Shown here: positions 61,608 through 64,000 of the stretch, one piece after another
How positions within the stretch are numbered: the first letter of the stretch is position 1
Layout of the letters: every line of letters begins with the position of its first letter
From: Bradyrhizobium retamae
Lineage (GTDB): Bacteria; Pseudomonadota; Alphaproteobacteria; Rhizobiales; Xanthobacteraceae
Reading direction: 5' to 3'
Length of the DNA stretch: 64,000 nt
NCBI RefSeq assembly: GCF_001440415.1
Contig: NZ_LLYA01000135.1
Coordinates: 56,512-120,511 of the forward strand
Translations under genes and position numbers: made by a program
Notes under the pieces: generated by a model
The model's database searches: none
What the model saw: only the letters and a program-made list of their open reading frames with translations
Told to the model about the DNA's origin: nothing

Positions 61608-62153
61608 TCAACTCGCCAATTCCACCGTCTTGAACTTCGCCGGTAGGATCACCTCCAGCAACTCGACGTCATCGGAATAATCCATGATCAGATGCTTGAT
61701 GCGCGGCGGCTGGGTCCAGGCGCTGCCTTCCTTCATCAGCGTCTCGCCCTGCCCCTCCATATAGGTCTTCACCCAACCCTTGAGCACATAGACCATCTGG
61801 AATTCGACGTCGTGGTAATGCAGTTTTGAAACTTCCGCCGGGTTGCACGGGCCGACCAGGCGGATGACATGCGCCTGCGCCAGGCCGTGGGTCGCGTCGG
61901 CAATCCCGAGGTCGCGGTACTTTGCATAAGTGCGCAGGCCGTCCGCCTTGAAATCTTCTTCGCGGTGATGGCTGATGGCGATGCGCTGCTTCGGCCGGGC
62001 CTTCTTTGCAGGCTTGGCCTTGGCCGCCGGCGCGCCCCTCGCCTTTGACTTGACGGACTTGCGGGCTGAGGATTTGGCTGCGGCCTTGTGACCCGACCAC
62101 TTCTTCTTCACGGCGGGCTGCGCCGCGGGACGTGATGCCGCCTTCTTGGCCAT
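61608..62153 (-). CDS. Cupin-domain protein with a histone-H1-like tail
   Basis: A 181-residue protein. Residues 1-60 are alanine/lysine/proline-rich (KKKWSGHKAAAKSSARKSVK, KAKPAKKARPKQRIAI), like bacterial histone H1-type tails. Then comes a small cupin: VSKLHYHDVEFQMVYVLKGW with two His and Glu, and EGSAWTQPPRIKHLIMDYSD with His. The metal set HxH, E, H is present. Such tails can bind nucleic acids; cupins bind metal or small ligands. Combined function unknown. ATG at 62153 follows GGGAGG. Confidence 0.85.
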   Translation of the reverse strand: MAKKAASRPAAQPAVKKKWSGHKAAAKSSARKSVKSKARGAPAAKAKPAKKARPKQRIAISHHREEDFKADGLRTYAKYRDLGIADATHGLAQAHVIRLVGPCNPAEVSKLHYHDVEFQMVYVLKGWVKTYMEGQGETLMKEGSAWTQPPRIKHLIMDYSDDVELLEVILPAKFKTVELAS

Positions 62154-62199
62154 TGGTGCCTCCCTTGTTGTTATGGCAGGAGGCTAACACGAATTCAGT

Positions 62200-62295
62200 T
62201 TCGTAGGGTGGGCAAAGGCGCGTTTGCGCCGTGCCCACCATCAAGAGCGAAGATCTACGTTGACGTGGTGGGCACGTTTCGCTTTGCCCACTCTA
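62200..62295. repeat. Dispersed GTGGGCA repeat, family B, copy 2
   Basis: GTAGGGTGGGCAAAGGCGCG, GCGCCGTGCCCACCATCAAG and GTGGTGGGCACGTTTCGCTT then TGCCCACTCTAC match the outer frame of the copy at 27039-27170. The middle module of that copy is missing here. Confidence 0.6.
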
Positions 62296-62306
62296 CAGCA
62301 TCGCAA

Positions 62307-62594
62307 TCAATGCAGCCTGAACACACCGTCGACTGCACGCAGCTCAGCCGGCTTGATCAGCTTGGAATGCGCGACCGTTACGGAGAACAGCGGGCCGTCA
62401 AGCTTTTCCTGCCAGAACGCGAGGAAGTCCTTCAGCGCCGGGAATTTCGGAAACAGATCGTAATTCTGCCAGACATAGGTCTGCAGCAATGAGGGGTGAT
62501 CCGGCATCCGATACAGAATTTGCGCCGTCGTCAGCCCGTAACCCAGCACCTGCTTCCGGAAGTCGTCGGAAGCAACTCCAACCCGCGAGACCAT
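62307..62594 (-). CDS. usg: Usg family protein
   Basis: A 95-residue protein: FRKQVLGYGLTTAQILYRMP, DHPSLLQTYVWQNYDLFPKF and PALKDFLAFWQEKLDGPLFS are unmistakable Usg-family text (PF06233), small proteins of alphaproteobacteria. Function is not established; the name comes from an upstream gene of unknown role. ATG at 62594 follows GGAGG. It faces away from groES. Confidence 0.92.
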   Translation of the reverse strand: MVSRVGVASDDFRKQVLGYGLTTAQILYRMPDHPSLLQTYVWQNYDLFPKFPALKDFLAFWQEKLDGPLFSVTVAHSKLIKPAELRAVDGVFRLH

Positions 62595-62976
62595 GCCAAA
62601 CCTCCATTGCTGGAAGCGCATTTCACGTGGTGGCCACACACCGAGCCACCCCGGCGGAGATGCGCTCACATGAGAGAAATGTGACGCACGATACCAACCC
62701 ATCACAAGCCTAAATGTTTAATGAACTGTTGAAAATTCTCGCGTTAGCAGCAGCTTACCGCACGTGCTAATACGGGGTCCGGAGGCTTCCCCGGCCGCAT
62801 TAATCATGCCGAACAAAATTGGCAGGCGACATATTTGAGTGCCAATTTTTCTGCTAGAAGCCCTTGTCCCCCGAAGAATACTGGCCTAAATCAGCCGCAG
62901 CCGGATTGGCACTCGCTGGTCCGGACTGCCAAAATTACAGAATTCTACAACATTCCCAGACGTTTAGGAGGACTGC
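62595..62976. promoter_or_regulatory. Intergenic control region of usg and groESL
   Basis: This 382-base spacer contains the CIRCE-like operator (62819-62845) and, at 62719-62733, TTAATGAACTGTTGA, a CtrA motif with one mismatch. No coding region is seen. A clear sigma-70 or RpoH pair could not be placed with confidence. Confidence 0.5.
62819..62845 (+). promoter_or_regulatory. CIRCE-like HrcA operator before groES
   Basis: TTGGCAGGC, nine bases, GAGTGCCAA. The consensus is TTAGCACTC-N9-GAGTGCTAA; the right arm differs by one base and the left arm by more (GGC instead of CTC), but spacing is exact. HrcA bound here would repress groESL until heat. It lies 131 bases before groES. Confidence 0.75.
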
Positions 62977-63291
62977 ATGAACTTCCGTCCGCTTCACGAC
63001 CGCGTCGTCGTCAAACGCATCGACGCCGAAGAGAAGACCGCTGGCGGCATCATCATTCCGGACAGTGCCAAGGAAAAGCCCTCCCAGGGCGAAGTCGTCG
63101 CGGTCGGCCCGGGTGGCCGTGACGAAGCCGGCAAGCTGATCCCGATCGACCTCAAGGTCGGCGACCGCGTGCTGTTCGGCAAGTGGTCGGGCACCGAGGT
63201 CAAGATCGACGGCCAGGAACTCCTGATCATGAAGGAGTCCGACATCATGGGCGTGCTCGACGCCACCTCGGCCAAGAAGAAGGCCGCCTAA
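62977..63291 (+). CDS. groES: Co-chaperonin GroES
   Basis: A 104-residue lid protein that caps Gro[22 protein letters not shown] opens it, the mobile loop reads [20 protein letters not shown], and [20 protein letters not shown] ends the barrel. Complete and of standard length. The start follows AGGAGG. A short spacer with a small inverted repeat (63306-63353) separates it from groEL. Confidence 0.98.
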   Translation: MNFRPLHDRVVVKRIDAEEKTAGGIIIPDSAKEKPSQGEVVAVGPGGRDEAGKLIPIDLKVGDRVLFGKWSGTEVKIDGQELLIMKESDIMGVLDATSAKKKAA

Positions 63292-63305
63292 GACATCGCC
63301 TGCCA

Positions 63306-64000
<695 letters not shown>

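Overview
The window is a GC-rich (roughly 63-66% by eye) chromosomal segment from an alphaproteobacterium of the Rhizobiales, most likely Bradyrhizobium or a close relative. The clues are the overall protein style, a ROSE-type RNA thermometer on a small heat shock gene (a regulatory element first described in Bradyrhizobium), a CIRCE-like operator before groESL, CtrA-type TTAA-N7-TTAA sites, Usg, Anbu and DUF3126 genes, and dispersed palindromic intergenic repeats of the kind common in Bradyrhizobium. The species cannot be fixed from the sequence alone. About 70 genes are recognised. No prophage, insertion sequence or CRISPR array was seen.

Layout. 1-7 kb: end of an MFS transporter, thrS, a nitroreductase, a broken EAL-domain gene, a secreted proline-rich protein, a patatin-like lipase and a CBS-domain protein. 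7-9 kb: a rhomboid protease, a candidate minus-strand small RNA with a strong terminator, a CtrA site and a PAS-type protein. 9.4-12.2 kb: a four-gene polar amino acid ABC transporter. 12.2-17.6 kb: a pyruvate oxidase-like gene with a crotonase, a double-PilZ protein, a LapG-like cysteine protease, and hsp20 with its RNA thermometer. 17.8-25 kb: accessory-looking stretch with a phospholipase D-like gene lying between a 5' remnant and an intact copy of an alpha/beta hydrolase, several very small genes (a 50-residue membrane protein, a ribbon-helix-helix/Rmf-like overlapping pair), and a two-PAS sensor with no output domain. 25-37 kb: housekeeping and conserved hypothetical genes (gamma carbonic anhydrase, cysE, DUF3126, FAD monooxygenase, PlsC-type acyltransferase) plus a tRNA-Leu(UAA) gene interrupted by a group I intron.

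37.3-49.6 kb is a peptide import and breakdown locus: a dipeptide-type binding protein divergent from an M20 peptidase, two permeases and a fused double ATPase, followed by an M81 (MlrC-like) metallopeptidase, an M20 amidohydrolase, an amidase and a crotonase. The parts would import oligopeptides or amides and cut them with several hydrolases. 49.7-54.6 kb holds a quinone oxidoreductase with a DsbA-like isomerase, a short MetE-like methyltransferase, xanthine phosphoribosyltransferase and a CinA-type molybdopterin-binding protein.

54.9-59.3 kb is a complete Anbu (ancestral proteasome-like peptidase) operon: circularly permuted ATP-grasp, alpha-E protein, transglutaminase-like protease and Anbu. 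Its chemistry is predicted to pair amide-bond synthesis with proteolysis, and its role is still poorly understood. The window closes with an SDR, a CNT nucleoside transporter, a cupin with a histone-H1-like tail, usg, and groES-groEL (groEL cut by the window end).
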